Shown here piece by piece: positions 8,938-17,826 of a stretch of 64,000 nt of DNA. The stretch is from Armatimonadota bacterium (GTDB lineage: Bacteria > Armatimonadota > Fimbriimonadia > Fimbriimonadales > Fimbriimonadaceae): NCBI GenBank assembly GCA_016789105.1, contig JAEURN010000010.1, positions 172,199 to 236,198 on the forward strand, in the 5' to 3' direction. How positions within the stretch are numbered: the first letter of the stretch is position 1; each line of letters begins with the position of its first letter. Made by a program: the position numbers and the translations under genes. The notes under the pieces were generated by a model that saw only the letters and a program-made list of their open reading frames with translations, ran no database searches and was not told where the DNA came from.

Positions 8938-9732
8938 ATGAAGCGTATTGCAGTTGCGATGGCGTTGCTCGGCTCAACCATTTCATTTGGCGCGGGAGGG
9001 ATGGTTTTTACCGATACAATCAACAACGTCCGTCCAGACCACCCCAGCCTAGCGGGTACTTTTTGGGGTTGGAACTATCACACCAACCTAAGTGGTAACC
9101 AAGTAACTCCGCCTTCTGTTTTCCATAGTGCATCCTCTCTTCTTTCTATTTCCTATCTCAATTTGAGCACATGGGATGGCTCTTCAGCCTACAACAGTCC
9201 AAGCCAACCTGGGCGTTCAGGCTACATGGTTCTTGACCGGCACGATACATCGATCGACTTCCACGTGGGCGCATCGATCCGCGCCCAGGTCGAATACTTC
9301 GGCGGATACCACCAAACCAACATCTCGCCCGTACCGGGCATGATGATGGGGTTACAAGATCGCTACGGGCGATTCTTTGCCGTCGGTTTTGCGGAAGGAA
9401 CTGGGGCCGAGCACTATCTCCGGATCATCAATAATCCTTTTACCGGGGAAGGCACGGATTGGGTTGAGATACCGCATTTTTCCCATCTTTACTACGACGA
9501 TTCCGTTCGCAACGGAACAACGGTCGAACTCGTCATAGCCGGTTCTCGGGCCTCGGTATTGGTGAGTGGCCGTGAACTCCGTGTGAACGGCACAACCCTG
9601 ACCCTCGATGCCGGCCCCCCGTTGAACAGCCTTATCTTTACAAGCTGGCAAACCTATGGCGGCGCTATCGTCGGCGACTACTGCCTCACGAGTTCTGGCT
9701 GGATCAAAATCTATAGCCTCAGCTACTACTAA
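8938..9732 (+). CDS. Secreted protein of unknown function
   Basis: A 264-residue protein with an N-terminal signal peptide (MKRIAVAMALLGSTISFGAGG). The mature part is rich in aromatic residues and Gly/Ser/Asn, consistent with a jelly-roll or other beta-sandwich (for example SIRAQVEYFGGYHQT and DWVEIPHFSHLYYDD). No active-site motif or sorting signal was recognised; the end lacks a PEP-CTERM helix. The ATG at 8938 was preferred over an in-frame start at 8914 because the signal peptide begins there. It overlaps the tail of the convergent mqnE gene by four bases. Confidence 0.75.
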   Translation: MKRIAVAMALLGSTISFGAGGMVFTDTINNVRPDHPSLAGTFWGWNYHTNLSGNQVTPPSVFHSASSLLSISYLNLSTWDGSSAYNSPSQPGRSGYMVLDRHDTSIDFHVGASIRAQVEYFGGYHQTNISPVPGMMMGLQDRYGRFFAVGFAEGTGAEHYLRIINNPFTGEGTDWVEIPHFSHLYYDDSVRNGTTVELVIAGSRASVLVSGRELRVNGTTLTLDAGPPLNSLIFTSWQTYGGAIVGDYCLTSSGWIKIYSLSYY

Positions 9733-10889
9733 GAAACGCTAAGCGGGATCAGCTTGCGCGATTTCTTTTCTTGAGCCTGGGTGTCGCGCACAATCTCGTT
9801 GTAAAGAGAATCCCGCTCCACCGGAATGCGGCCGGCTTCGGTGATCATTCGGGTCATGCGTTCCAACGTGAGCACCTGTTGCTTGTTGCCGAAGTCGCCT
9901 TCCTTGTAGGTGATCTCGTATTCGTGGACGAATCCGTCGGCATCGTCGGCCCCGTACCACAGCGCGGTCTGGGTGACCTCGGGGGTGTTCATGATCCAAA
10001 AGCTCTTGATGTGCTCAAAGTTGTCGAGCATCAAGCGGCTAAGCGCCACGTAGCGAATATCGATGTTGCCAGTTGGGGGCTTTTGGTCTTCCAATTCCGT
10101 TTTTTCGGGGTGGAAAGACAGCGGGGTGAAGCACACAAAGTGTCCGGTTTCATCTTGCAACTCGCGGAGTTGGATGAGGTGGCTGACCACTTCCTCGTCG
10201 GTCTCGATGTGACCGTAGAGCATGGTGGCGTATTGGGTGAGTCCCAATTTTGCTGCCGCCCGCGCGACGCTCTTCCACCCATCCCCGCCGAGTTTTTTGC
10301 CGAACAGTTCTCGGTGGACGCGGTCGCTAAGGATCTCGATGCCGCCTCCAGGGAGTGAGTCCAGGCCGGCTTCCATGAGGTCGGCCAGGGCTTTTTCGTG
10401 CGTGACGCCTCCCTTCTGGGCGATTTGTTCGATTTCGATGGCGGTGAACGCCTTGACGTGGGCGTTGGGATAGACCTCCTTCACGACCCGGCACAAGTCA
10501 AGGTAATACTCGTAAGGCAATCGCGGGTTGATGCCGCCGACCATGTGGATTTCGGTGACGTCGACATCCTTGTGCCAATGCAGACGTTGCCGCACTTCTT
10601 CAATGGTCATTTCGTAGGGGGCGGGCCCACCTTTTTTGGCATAGAACGAACAGAACTTGCAAAACTTGTTGCAGATATTGGTGTAGTTGATGTGCTGGTT
10701 CCGAACAAAGTAGGTTCGGGCGCCATGCCTCCGTTCTCGAACCATGTTGGCCATGTAACCGACCCCGGTCAGGTTCCTAGTCCGGCATAGACGAATGCCG
10801 TCTTCGGCAGAAAGCCGTTCCCCTTTTTCGACCTTGGCGTAAATGTCCATCAGGTCTTGGCCGACGATGCGTTCTGGTGCGATGCCCAT
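9729..10889 (-). CDS. mqnE: Aminodeoxyfutalosine synthase MqnE (radical SAM, menaquinone biosynthesis)
   Basis: Adds 3-[(1-carboxyvinyl)oxy]benzoate to S-adenosylmethionine to give aminodeoxyfutalosine in the futalosine route to menaquinone. The 386-residue protein has the radical-SAM cluster C73-x3-C77-x2-C80 (CNKFCKFC) followed by SFYAKKGG. EIHMVGGINPRLPYEYY, MLYGHIETDEE and FTPLSFHPEKTELED are typical of MqnE rather than MqnC or CofH. No other mqn gene is in the window. It is divergent from dxr, with starts about 107 bases apart. CofH-type F420 enzymes are related, but the FTPLSFHPE region argues for MqnE. Confidence 0.88.
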   Translation of the reverse strand: MGIAPERIVGQDLMDIYAKVEKGERLSAEDGIRLCRTRNLTGVGYMANMVRERRHGARTYFVRNQHINYTNICNKFCKFCSFYAKKGGPAPYEMTIEEVRQRLHWHKDVDVTEIHMVGGINPRLPYEYYLDLCRVVKEVYPNAHVKAFTAIEIEQIAQKGGVTHEKALADLMEAGLDSLPGGGIEILSDRVHRELFGKKLGGDGWKSVARAAAKLGLTQYATMLYGHIETDEEVVSHLIQLRELQDETGHFVCFTPLSFHPEKTELEDQKPPTGNIDIRYVALSRLMLDNFEHIKSFWIMNTPEVTQTALWYGADDADGFVHEYEITYKEGDFGNKQQVLTLERMTRMITEAGRIPVERDSLYNEIVRDTQAQEKKSRKLIPLSVS

Positions 10890-10996
10890 GGCTGTCCATG
10901 AGTTTTCAATTTTCTTTGAAAACTAGTCCGATATTACCTGACCGACCGCCCTGGCTGTCCGAGTCTTGGGGCCCGGTTTTGGCTAAACTAACCGGC

Positions 10997-12124
10997 GTGA
11001 AGCGGATAGCGGTGCTGGGATCGACGGGGAGTATCGGCACCCAGACTTTGGATATCGTCCGGCAACACCCCGACCGGTTAGAAGTGGTCGGCTTGGTTGC
11101 CAATCGGTCGGCAACCGACCTGTTGGCCCAAGCGCAGGAATTCGGGGTTCGGAACATCGCGCTCATGGACGAGACCGCGGCCCGCCAACATGTTTTGCCC
11201 GGAGGCATGGAGGCGGTTTGCGATGTCGCCACGCTGGCCGAAGCAGACATGGTGGTTGTCGCGGTAAGCGGGGTCATCGGGCTAAGGCCAACGATCTTGG
11301 CGATCGAGGCAGGCAAGGACATCGCCTTAGCCAGCAAAGAAGTTTTGGTTGCGGCCGGGCAAGTCGTAATGCCTCTCGCGGCCAAACACGGTGTGACCCT
11401 CACCCCGATCGACAGCGAACATTCGGCGTTGTTCCAATGCCTGCAGGGTTACGAGCCCAGCCAGGTGGACAAGTTGATCCTGACCGCGAGCGGCGGTCCG
11501 TTCCGGGGCAAGCTCCGCGGGGATCTCGCCTCGGTGACAAAGGAGCAAGTTCTGGCTCATCCCACTTGGACGATGGGCGGGAAAATCACAGTCGATTCCG
11601 CCACCCTGATGAACAAGGGCTTGGAGGTCATCGAGGCACATTGGCTGTTTGGGACGGCGATCAACCAGGTGGAAGTCGTCGTCCATCCCCAAAGCATCAT
11701 CCACAGCATGGTTCAGTTCAAAGACACCAGCATCTTGGCCCAACTCGGGTGGCCGGATATGCGGCTCCCGATCCAATATGCCCTTCTCTACCCGGAGCGC
11801 AAGCCGAACGCCTTGCAGCCCTGGAACCCGATCGAGACACCCACCCTGACGTTCGAGAAGCCCGATTTGGAGACATTCCGGTGCTTGGCCTTGGCTTATG
11901 AGGCCGCTGCCAAAGGTGGTACATCGCCCTGTGCACTGAATGCTGCGAACGAGGAAGCCGCCAACGCTTTCCTCAAGGATGCTGTCGGATTTTTGGAAAT
12001 TGCCGATATCAATGAACAGGTTCTTTCAGCCCACGACGCCGTCGAACCGAGCTTGGAAAACCTGCTGGAAACAGACCGTTGGGCCCGCGCAACGGCCCGG
12101 GAGAAAATGGGGTTGAAAAACTAG
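10997..12124 (+). CDS. dxr: 1-deoxy-D-xylulose 5-phosphate reductoisomerase
   Basis: Second enzyme of the MEP isoprenoid pathway: DXP plus NADPH gives MEP, with a divalent metal. The 375-residue protein starts at GTG (VKRIAVLGSTGSIG), so the NADPH-binding GSTGSIG falls at residues 8-14, as in the family; a TTG six codons upstream is the alternative. The substrate and metal loop PIDSEHSALFQCL and the catalytic-domain motifs LTASGGPFRG, HPTWTMGGKITVDSATLMNKGLE and HPQSIIHSMVQF are intact, and length is close to normal. rseP follows after three bases, the common dxr-rseP pairing. Confidence 0.97.
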   Translation: MKRIAVLGSTGSIGTQTLDIVRQHPDRLEVVGLVANRSATDLLAQAQEFGVRNIALMDETAARQHVLPGGMEAVCDVATLAEADMVVVAVSGVIGLRPTILAIEAGKDIALASKEVLVAAGQVVMPLAAKHGVTLTPIDSEHSALFQCLQGYEPSQVDKLILTASGGPFRGKLRGDLASVTKEQVLAHPTWTMGGKITVDSATLMNKGLEVIEAHWLFGTAINQVEVVVHPQSIIHSMVQFKDTSILAQLGWPDMRLPIQYALLYPERKPNALQPWNPIETPTLTFEKPDLETFRCLALAYEAAAKGGTSPCALNAANEEAANAFLKDAVGFLEIADINEQVLSAHDAVEPSLENLLETDRWARATAREKMGLKN

Positions 12125-12127
12125 CGC

Positions 12128-13735
12128 ATGGAGCTCTTGAAAGCCGTCCTCCAGGGACTGAACGTCGGCGCCACCTTCTTGGTGGTCATCACGGTTCTGG
12201 TGGCTGTCCACGAATATGGCCACTACATCGTGGCAAAAATGTGCGGCATGCACGTGACGGCGTTTGCCGTTATGGTCGGCGGCATCCGCAAAACCGACCT
12301 TGCCGATCGGCTTGCCCGCCCGATGGCCCCTTCTTGGATTCCCTGGACGGTGGGGGCCGGGGTTGCCGCCATCTCTTTCCTCGGTGCCTTTTTCGGTGTC
12401 CTCCCGGTTTTCTATGGCGGCATGGCGTTCTTGGCGGTTGTCGGCCCGGTCTGGGTGATCTCCCGGCTTTGCGTTTTGTACCACCGGCCGTTCACTTCGG
12501 GGCTGATGACGCTTTTCAAGTCATGGGCCGTTGTGGCGGTGGTGGTTTTGGTCGGCACCCGGTTGCAGAATGTCGATGCCGGCTACGGTCTAAGCATGGT
12601 TTTGGCGGCATCGGCCTGCGCCGTTTTGATCAACTATTATTTCCCGGTTTTGACGGGGAGCGAGGGTGAAGCGAATGAAGGCCGGGGAAGCATCCTAGTC
12701 CAAGGGGAGAGGGTTCCGGTCCGGTTTCGGCCGGTTGCCTGCAAAACCAACCGCGAGGGCACAGAATTCTCGTTGCTCCTTTTGCCGTTGGGCGGTTTTG
12801 CCGCGATGAAAGGCATGCAACCGCAAGAAGACGGCAGCGAGACAAAGGTCGATCAGGGGTTCTTTTCCAAGCCCCCGCTGGCCCGGTTGGCCGTGTTGTT
12901 TGCCGGGCCGCTCTTCAGCGTCCTGTTCGGGATGGTGCTGATGTTCGCCACGACCATGGCCCAGGGCCTCCCCGATAAGCCGAGCACGACGGTCGGCTAT
13001 TTGACAACCGGTCCAGCCAAAGCGGCGGGAATTCGGGTTGGCGACAAGATTGTGGCGGTCAATGGCAGACCGGTCGATTCGTTTTTTGAAGTGCTCTCCG
13101 TGGTGCGCAAATCTTACGACAAAGAGTTCAAACCCGTCGCCGTGACAATCGATGTCATGCGGGATGGCGCGGCGCAGAGCTTCACCTTCTTGCCGATGGT
13201 GACCCCCGGGGCCGAACCCATCTTGGACGAAAACCTTGAACCTACCGGTGAGAGCCAACGCCAGGCGCGGCTTGGATTCTTGCCGGAACCGACGTACAAA
13301 CCGATCTCGGTGGACAAAGCGGCAACAGTTGCGGCCGTGATGCCGGTGGTGATGGTCCGGAACCTTTTTGCAACCTTCACAGATTTCAAAGTTGCCAAAG
13401 AAAATGTCGGCGGCCCGGGCGCGATGGTCGAACAAACGGCAGAAAGTGTCAAGCAAGGCTGGGTCAAAGTCATCGAGATGGCGGCCATCCTCAGCGTCAC
13501 GCTGGGCATCATGAACCTGTTGCCGATCCCGCCGTTGGATGGCGGCCAAATGGCGATTGCTTTCTTTGAACTGATCCGCGGCAACCGCCGCCTGCCGATG
13601 AGTTTGCAGAACGCTCTGCATACGGTTGGTGCGGGGTTGGTTGTGCTCTTGATGTTGGCCGTATTTGCCATCGATGCTGGGCGTCGAAGCGAATTGAACC
13701 GGATCAAGGAAGAAACGGCGGTTGAATCGCGCTAG
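12128..13735 (+). CDS. rseP: Site-2 intramembrane zinc metalloprotease (RseP/M50 family)
   Basis: Cuts transmembrane substrates such as anti-sigma factors or signal-peptide remnants inside the membrane. The 535-residue protein has the zinc motif HEYGH (H28, E29, H32) in the first membrane helix and a distal NLLPIPPLDGGQ motif near the C-terminus that supplies the third ligand. Several membrane segments follow the first motif, and one PDZ domain lies at about 280-350 (AGIRVGDKIVAVNGRPVDSF). The region between the first helix and the PDZ domain is longer than in E. coli RseP and carries extra membrane segments. It is co-transcribed with dxr and overlaps the tail of the convergent gene by four bases. 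Confidence 0.93.
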   Translation: MELLKAVLQGLNVGATFLVVITVLVAVHEYGHYIVAKMCGMHVTAFAVMVGGIRKTDLADRLARPMAPSWIPWTVGAGVAAISFLGAFFGVLPVFYGGMAFLAVVGPVWVISRLCVLYHRPFTSGLMTLFKSWAVVAVVVLVGTRLQNVDAGYGLSMVLAASACAVLINYYFPVLTGSEGEANEGRGSILVQGERVPVRFRPVACKTNREGTEFSLLLLPLGGFAAMKGMQPQEDGSETKVDQGFFSKPPLARLAVLFAGPLFSVLFGMVLMFATTMAQGLPDKPSTTVGYLTTGPAKAAGIRVGDKIVAVNGRPVDSFFEVLSVVRKSYDKEFKPVAVTIDVMRDGAAQSFTFLPMVTPGAEPILDENLEPTGESQRQARLGFLPEPTYKPISVDKAATVAAVMPVVMVRNLFATFTDFKVAKENVGGPGAMVEQTAESVKQGWVKVIEMAAILSVTLGIMNLLPIPPLDGGQMAIAFFELIRGNRRLPMSLQNALHTVGAGLVVLLMLAVFAIDAGRRSELNRIKEETAVESR

Positions 13736-14535
13736 CCGAGCAGCCTTTTGAGGAAGTCGATCTCGCCTTTGACTTCTTCAACGGTTTTACTGACCATAGG
13801 CCGGAGCTCGATCCTTCCGGCAAATTCGATGTTCCGGAGCTGCCGCATCATCTCGGCCCAATCGGTCACGCCGTCTTGGACTGTCGACCACCGGCGGGCC
13901 CAGCCTTTGCTATTGGCATCTTCTGCCCCGGGGTGCCGGAGCAGTACATTGTCCCGCAGCGTGATGCAAGCCAAATAGTCCATCAAGATGGCCACGGTGT
14001 AATCCCAGGCTTCAAACCCTTCGAACAGCGCGCCGCCCGGATCGATTTGGACTCCGAAGAATTCGGGCGAGAGCCCCCGCACCAGGTGGAATGCGGCACT
14101 CGGCGACGGCAACAGGCTCTGCCCTGCCACGGGCAGGATGAGCCTCAAGTTATGCTCCTGCAGCATGGGGGCGAGCTTTTCCAGATTTCCCCGGCTTTTT
14201 GTGAGGCGCGAGCGGACGAAATAGCCCTTTTTGACAAGTTGGGCAATCGAAAACTCTCGGATTCCACACGCGGCCAAAAGTTTGATGAAATCCGGCTCGC
14301 CAATGAGTTGTTCCAGCGTGAGGTCGATTTGGACGGAATACGATTCGACCCCCGCTTGGGAAAGGGCGTTCACAAAATCCGGGAGCCCAGGATAGATGTC
14401 TTGGATCGTGACATTGAGCCCCTCGCCAATCAAGATCGAGCAGGTATCCGCGCCGGCCCCCCGGACGAGTTCTGCCGTCTTTTCGGCGGAAAGTTCGGCA
14501 AGGGTCTCCGGGTGGAGGCTCCAAACAATGTTCAC
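13732..14535 (-). CDS. Sugar phosphate isomerase/epimerase-like TIM-barrel protein
   Basis: A 267-residue protein starting at GTG (VNIVWSLHPETL). The layout of alternating beta strands and helices, with ENLEKLAPML-type (here GNLEKLAPMLQEHNLRLIL), FGVQIDPGGALFEG and GRIELRPM segments, fits the xylose-isomerase-like AP endonuclease family 2 barrel, where Glu, Asp and His residues bind a divalent metal. The expected His-rich metal motifs are weak, so the reaction cannot be named. It is monocistronic, with its tail overlapping rseP by four bases and its start close to the divergent aquaporin gene. Confidence 0.6.
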   Translation of the reverse strand: MNIVWSLHPETLAELSAEKTAELVRGAGADTCSILIGEGLNVTIQDIYPGLPDFVNALSQAGVESYSVQIDLTLEQLIGEPDFIKLLAACGIREFSIAQLVKKGYFVRSRLTKSRGNLEKLAPMLQEHNLRLILPVAGQSLLPSPSAAFHLVRGLSPEFFGVQIDPGGALFEGFEAWDYTVAILMDYLACITLRDNVLLRHPGAEDANSKGWARRWSTVQDGVTDWAEMMRQLRNIEFAGRIELRPMVSKTVEEVKGEIDFLKRLLG

Positions 14536-14588
14536 GCAGGCAGTTTATCCGCTCCCCCGGGGCCAGCACCGCCGTCTGCAAGGGTGAG

Positions 14589-15248
14589 ATGAACTACAAA
14601 GCCCTAGCCGCAGAATTCATCGGCGTGTTCGCGTTGTGTTTTGCGGGATTGCTCGCCATTGCCAATGCTGGTGCCGGCGCCACAAACCTGACTGGAGTCG
14701 CTCTGGCCCACGGTTTAGCGATATCGGTGATGGTTGCCGCCTTCGCTGCCGTGAGTGGGGCGCATTTCAACCCCGCAGTCAGTCTGGCTATGCTTGCAAC
14801 GGGCCGGATCAAGGTGCCGGCATTCCTCGGATACATCGCCGCCCAGCTGCTTGGGGGCCTTGTTGCCTCGCTGGTAGCGGCATCGGCCCTGGGGATCCAA
14901 GTCGTGCGCGATGGGACGCCAGCGCTTGGGGAGGGTGTTTCCATGACGAACGGGATTTTGTTGGAGGCGGTGGCCACATTCATTTTGGTGGCAACGGTCT
15001 TCGGTTCGGCCGTCGACAAACGCAATTCCGGACAGGCCCCCCTCTATATTGGGATTTCGATCGTGGTGGGGATCCTTGCGATTGGGCCGATGACGGGAGC
15101 CGCCTTGAACCCCGCCCGGTTTTTGGGGCCGGCGTTTGTCGGAGGGTTTGGAGCAACGCCGATCGTGTGGATCGTCGGCCCGCTGCTTGGAGGCCTTGCC
15201 GCGGGCCTTTTGTTTGAAAACTTCTTGATGGAAAAGGAAGGCGAATAA
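14589..15248 (+). CDS. MIP-family aquaporin / glycerol facilitator channel
   Basis: A 219-residue six-helix membrane channel. Both NPA motifs are present: HFNPAVSLAM after helix 2 and AALNPARFLGPA after helix 5; each begins a half-helix that meets its partner in the pore. The ALAHGLAISVMVAAF segment is typical. Length is close to AqpZ (about 230). The selectivity-filter arginine follows the second NPA (NPAR). The second half lacks the long extracellular insert of glycerol facilitators such as GlpF, so a water channel is more likely, but this is not certain. A GC-rich terminator follows. Confidence 0.93.
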   Translation: MNYKALAAEFIGVFALCFAGLLAIANAGAGATNLTGVALAHGLAISVMVAAFAAVSGAHFNPAVSLAMLATGRIKVPAFLGYIAAQLLGGLVASLVAASALGIQVVRDGTPALGEGVSMTNGILLEAVATFILVATVFGSAVDKRNSGQAPLYIGISIVVGILAIGPMTGAALNPARFLGPAFVGGFGATPIVWIVGPLLGGLAAGLLFENFLMEKEGE

Positions 15249-15254
15249 AATAGG

Positions 15255-15311
15255 CCCGCCCCGCCCTGGTAGTCGTTTCCGAGGGCGGGGCGGGACGGTT
15301 AGGTTTTTTTT
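15255..15311 (+). terminator. Terminator after the aquaporin gene
   Basis: 13-base stem CCCGCCCCGCCCT/AGGGCGGGGCGGG (15255-15267 with 15282-15294), then a T-rich tract (15304-15311). It lies between convergent genes. Confidence 0.8.
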
Positions 15312-15314
15312 GTA

Positions 15315-16508
15315 TTAAAAGACGATCGCAGCGTCTTCGGTTTTGGAGTCGGTTCCCCCGCCAAGGCCTCCGCCTTGGCCCCCGCCGCCGCCCGGCCGCC
15401 CGTTGCCCGGGCCGCCTTGGCCACCGCCTTGCCGGGGCTGTTGGCCAAGCGTGAACTCGAACTTAGCCCCGGTCAACGATTTCCACGTGGCCAACTGTCC
15501 GGAATCCAACACTTTCAGGAGCTTGTCCATCAAGGCATTCTGCTTGGCGCGCATCTCTTCCGGCGTCATCGGTTGCGGAGGCTGCGGGGGTTCGTTTCCG
15601 CCCTGACCGGGTTGCGGCGGTTGCGGCCGTTCGGCTTCGATGATTTGGCGCATCTGGTTGTGTTGCTCCTCGCTCAAGTTGAGCGCCTGAGCCACATCCG
15701 GCCGTTCAAAGGCCCGCGGGCCAGCCGACTGGATTTCCAACTGGTGGTACCGGCTGTACTGGCTGTCGTTGAGGATTGTTTTCAGCTTGGCATCGAACGC
15801 TTGCATCCGTTGCTGCATTTGGGGGTCCATCCCCGGGCCGCCAGGCCCACCAGGCCCGCCTTGACCACGTTGACCGCCTTGGCCACCGGGCCCGCCAGGT
15901 CCGCCTTGACCCCCGGGCCCGCCTTGACCACGTTGACCGCCTTGGCCACCTTGACCCCCAGGCCCGCCTTGGCCACCTTGACCTCCGGGCCCGCCTTGAC
16001 CACGTTGACCGCCTTGGCCGCCTTGCCCTCCTTGGAAGCCAGGGCCACCTTCTCCCCCGGGTCCGCCCTGCCCCCGCGGCCGGAGCTCGTCAAGGGCTTG
16101 CTGGATTTGGGCGATCTGATCTTGCGAGAGCTTGAGTTCCTGCTGGACTTTCGGGTCGCGGAGGATCATGGGGCCCTGCGCACCGCCCATTTGGCCCCGC
16201 ATCCCAGGTCCGCCTTGCATGCCTGGACCGCCTTGACCGCCCGGGGCACCTTGCCCGCCGCCGATTCCCGGCCCGCCATTCCCGTTGCGGGGGCCGGCTT
16301 GCTGGCCGTCCAGGGAGCCGCTTTGGTCAAGCCCATCCGTCGGGATGAGTGTTTCAGAAACCGGGGTCATTTCAGCGGTGGCCGATGGCAAAAGCGTGAG
16401 CCGCTCTGTTTGGTGGGTCGCCGGGGCGATGGCGATGACTCCGGCACCGGCAACGCCGAACAAACCGACGGCGGCCAATGCGATGGTTAAGGTTTTTTGA
16501 GCGTTCAT
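15315..16508 (-). CDS. Exported Gly/Gln/Pro-rich repeat protein with Spy-like LKLSxxQ segments
   Basis: A 397-residue protein. The ATG at 16508 (MNAQKTLTIALAAVGLFGVAG) gives a signal peptide or membrane anchor; an upstream start at 16538 does not improve it. Two stretches, DPKVQQELKLSQDQIAQIQQ and ALNLSEEQHNQMRQI, resemble the helical LTxxQ segments of Spy/CpxP-type periplasmic chaperones. They are separated by about 90 residues of collagen-like GGQGGQGGPGG repeats, with another Gly-rich tail at the C-terminus. The neighbouring gene encodes a shorter relative, so this is a local duplication. A periplasmic structural or chaperone role is inferred from the motifs only. Confidence 0.75.
   Translation of the reverse strand: MNAQKTLTIALAAVGLFGVAGAGVIAIAPATHQTERLTLLPSATAEMTPVSETLIPTDGLDQSGSLDGQQAGPRNGNGGPGIGGGQGAPGGQGGPGMQGGPGMRGQMGGAQGPMILRDPKVQQELKLSQDQIAQIQQALDELRPRGQGGPGGEGGPGFQGGQGGQGGQRGQGGPGGQGGQGGPGGQGGQGGQRGQGGPGGQGGPGGPGGQGGQRGQGGPGGPGGPGMDPQMQQRMQAFDAKLKTILNDSQYSRYHQLEIQSAGPRAFERPDVAQALNLSEEQHNQMRQIIEAERPQPPQPGQGGNEPPQPPQPMTPEEMRAKQNALMDKLLKVLDSGQLATWKSLTGAKFEFTLGQQPRQGGGQGGPGNGRPGGGGGQGGGLGGGTDSKTEDAAIVF
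15836..16075 (-). repeat. Collagen-like GQGG/GPGG coding repeat tract
   Basis: A tract of imperfect 9- and 18-base units (CCTTGGCCACCTTGACC-type on the plus strand) encodes Gly-Gln-Gly-Gly and Gly-Pro-Gly-Gly runs with interspersed GQRGQGG. It is likely to be length-variable through slippage. Confidence 0.8.
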
Positions 16509-16591
16509 CTCGTTTCTCCGCCTGGCGGCATCCGCCAAGGCTACAACGGGATTCTATGCCCGGCGTATGAGTTCGGTGTGAGGAACCCCGG

Positions 16592-17608
16592 TTATTCCCC
16601 GCCGCGGGGCCGGTTTCCTTGACCGCCGCCTGGCCCGCCACCGCGGCGGCCGCCGCCGCCGCCAAACATTCCGCCCATCATGGCATTGTCGAATTTGAAC
16701 GGCGCCCCGAGGGCCGCTTTCCACTTGGCTTTAGAATCGGCATCGAGGGCGGCGACGAGTTTGACGTCGAGTTGCTCCTTCATCTTCATGGCTGCCGACA
16801 TGTCGAATCCGCCGTTGCCGCCCCCACCTAGGGATTTCCAGGCCTCTTGCATGGCCGACTGCATGTTCTTGACTTCTTCATCGCTGATGGAAAACCTTTC
16901 CCGGAAGTTCGGGCTCATCAGCGACGAGGGCCCCAATGCTTGGAATACAAGTTGCTCCATCCGGGCCTCTTGTTTGTCATCCAGGATGTCCCGGATTTTT
17001 TGGGCTCGTTCCACCGATCCGTTGGCCATGCCTCGCGCCATACCTTGCATGTCGTTCGAGCCGCCATCCGGGGCGGCCGGCGGTTTCAACGCCTCTTCCA
17101 AATCCGCCTTTTGTTTGCTCGAAAGTTTGAGTTCGGCTTGGATTTTGGGGTCGTTCAGGATGAAGCCTCCCATGCCGATAATATCGAACTCGGGGTTCGC
17201 CATCCGGCCGCCGGAGTTGCCGGGCTGGGCTGGGCCACCCGGTGCCACGCCTCCGTTGGGGGAGAGTCCAGGTTGACCTTGGTTGGGACGACCTTGGCCA
17301 CCCATGCCTCGGAAGCCGCCCTGTCCCCGCCCCCCTTGGTTTGCCGACCCGGGGCCGGTTTGCATCCCTTCGGGTTGGGTGCCCATCCCTTGGCCCATCG
17401 GGTTCCCGCCGGGTTGGTTATCTCCAACCGTTGGGCCGCCGGCAAGGCCATCGTTGGGGGCGGCGGGATTGGAATTGCCTGAATTGCCACCGAACACGAG
17501 TTGTTCTGTGGCATTGGACTTTGTGGATTGGACTTGTTTGAATCCCGCAAAGCCGAGGATGGCAACTCCGACAACGGCCCCAACGATGACGTAAATGTTT
17601 TTGCCCAT
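16592..17608 (-). CDS. Exported Gly/Asn/Gln-rich protein, paralogue of the downstream gene
   Basis: A 338-residue protein with an N-terminal hydrophobic anchor (IYVIVGAVVGVAILGFAGF), a low-complexity Gly/Gln/Asn/Pro segment (about 40-145), and helical segments starting FILNDPKIQAELKLSSKQKADL that match the MILRDPKVQQELKLSQDQ segment of the neighbouring protein. RFSISDEEVKNMQSAMQEA is a second LTxxQ-like helix. The C-terminus is Gly/Arg-rich (GGGGRRGGGPGGG). It lies 83 bases upstream of its paralogue on the same strand, so they probably form one transcription unit. The function is unknown; Spy-like envelope proteins are the closest visible resemblance. Confidence 0.75.
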   Translation of the reverse strand: MGKNIYVIVGAVVGVAILGFAGFKQVQSTKSNATEQLVFGGNSGNSNPAAPNDGLAGGPTVGDNQPGGNPMGQGMGTQPEGMQTGPGSANQGGRGQGGFRGMGGQGRPNQGQPGLSPNGGVAPGGPAQPGNSGGRMANPEFDIIGMGGFILNDPKIQAELKLSSKQKADLEEALKPPAAPDGGSNDMQGMARGMANGSVERAQKIRDILDDKQEARMEQLVFQALGPSSLMSPNFRERFSISDEEVKNMQSAMQEAWKSLGGGGNGGFDMSAAMKMKEQLDVKLVAALDADSKAKWKAALGAPFKFDNAMMGGMFGGGGGRRGGGPGGGQGNRPRGGE

Positions 17609-17678
17609 ATGGTTGTTGATGTCCCCGGCGCAGTGGGGGTTTCCGTAGCCCTAGGATAGCTGAAATCGGCGAAAAAAA

Positions 17679-17766
17679 TGGCGGAGCGAGAGAGATTCGA
17701 ACTCTCGATAGGTTGCCCTATACACGATTTCCAATCGTGCTCCTTCAACCACTCGGACACCGCTCC
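17679..17766 (-). tRNA. tRNA-Ser (anticodon GGA)
   Basis: Folds as a class II tRNA. The acceptor stem is GGAGCGG with TCGCTCC. The D-arm holds GTCCGAGTGG. The anticodon stem CACGA/TCGTG carries loop TTGGAAA, reading GGA for Ser codons TCC and TCT. A long variable arm (TATAGGGCAACCTATC) is typical of tRNA-Ser. The T-arm is GAGAG-TTCGAAT-CTCTC, and the CCA end is encoded. Confidence 0.97.
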
Positions 17767-17826
17767 GCGCCGACCTACTATTGTGATCGGTTTGGAAGCT
17801 CGGAGGATAGACCCCTAGGCCCGGGA

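Noticed and set aside
15375..16490. Plus-strand frame of 371 codons with Ala/Leu/Thr repeats
   Set aside because: It is the antisense reading of the Gly/Gln-rich repeat gene and owes its length to the repeat composition.
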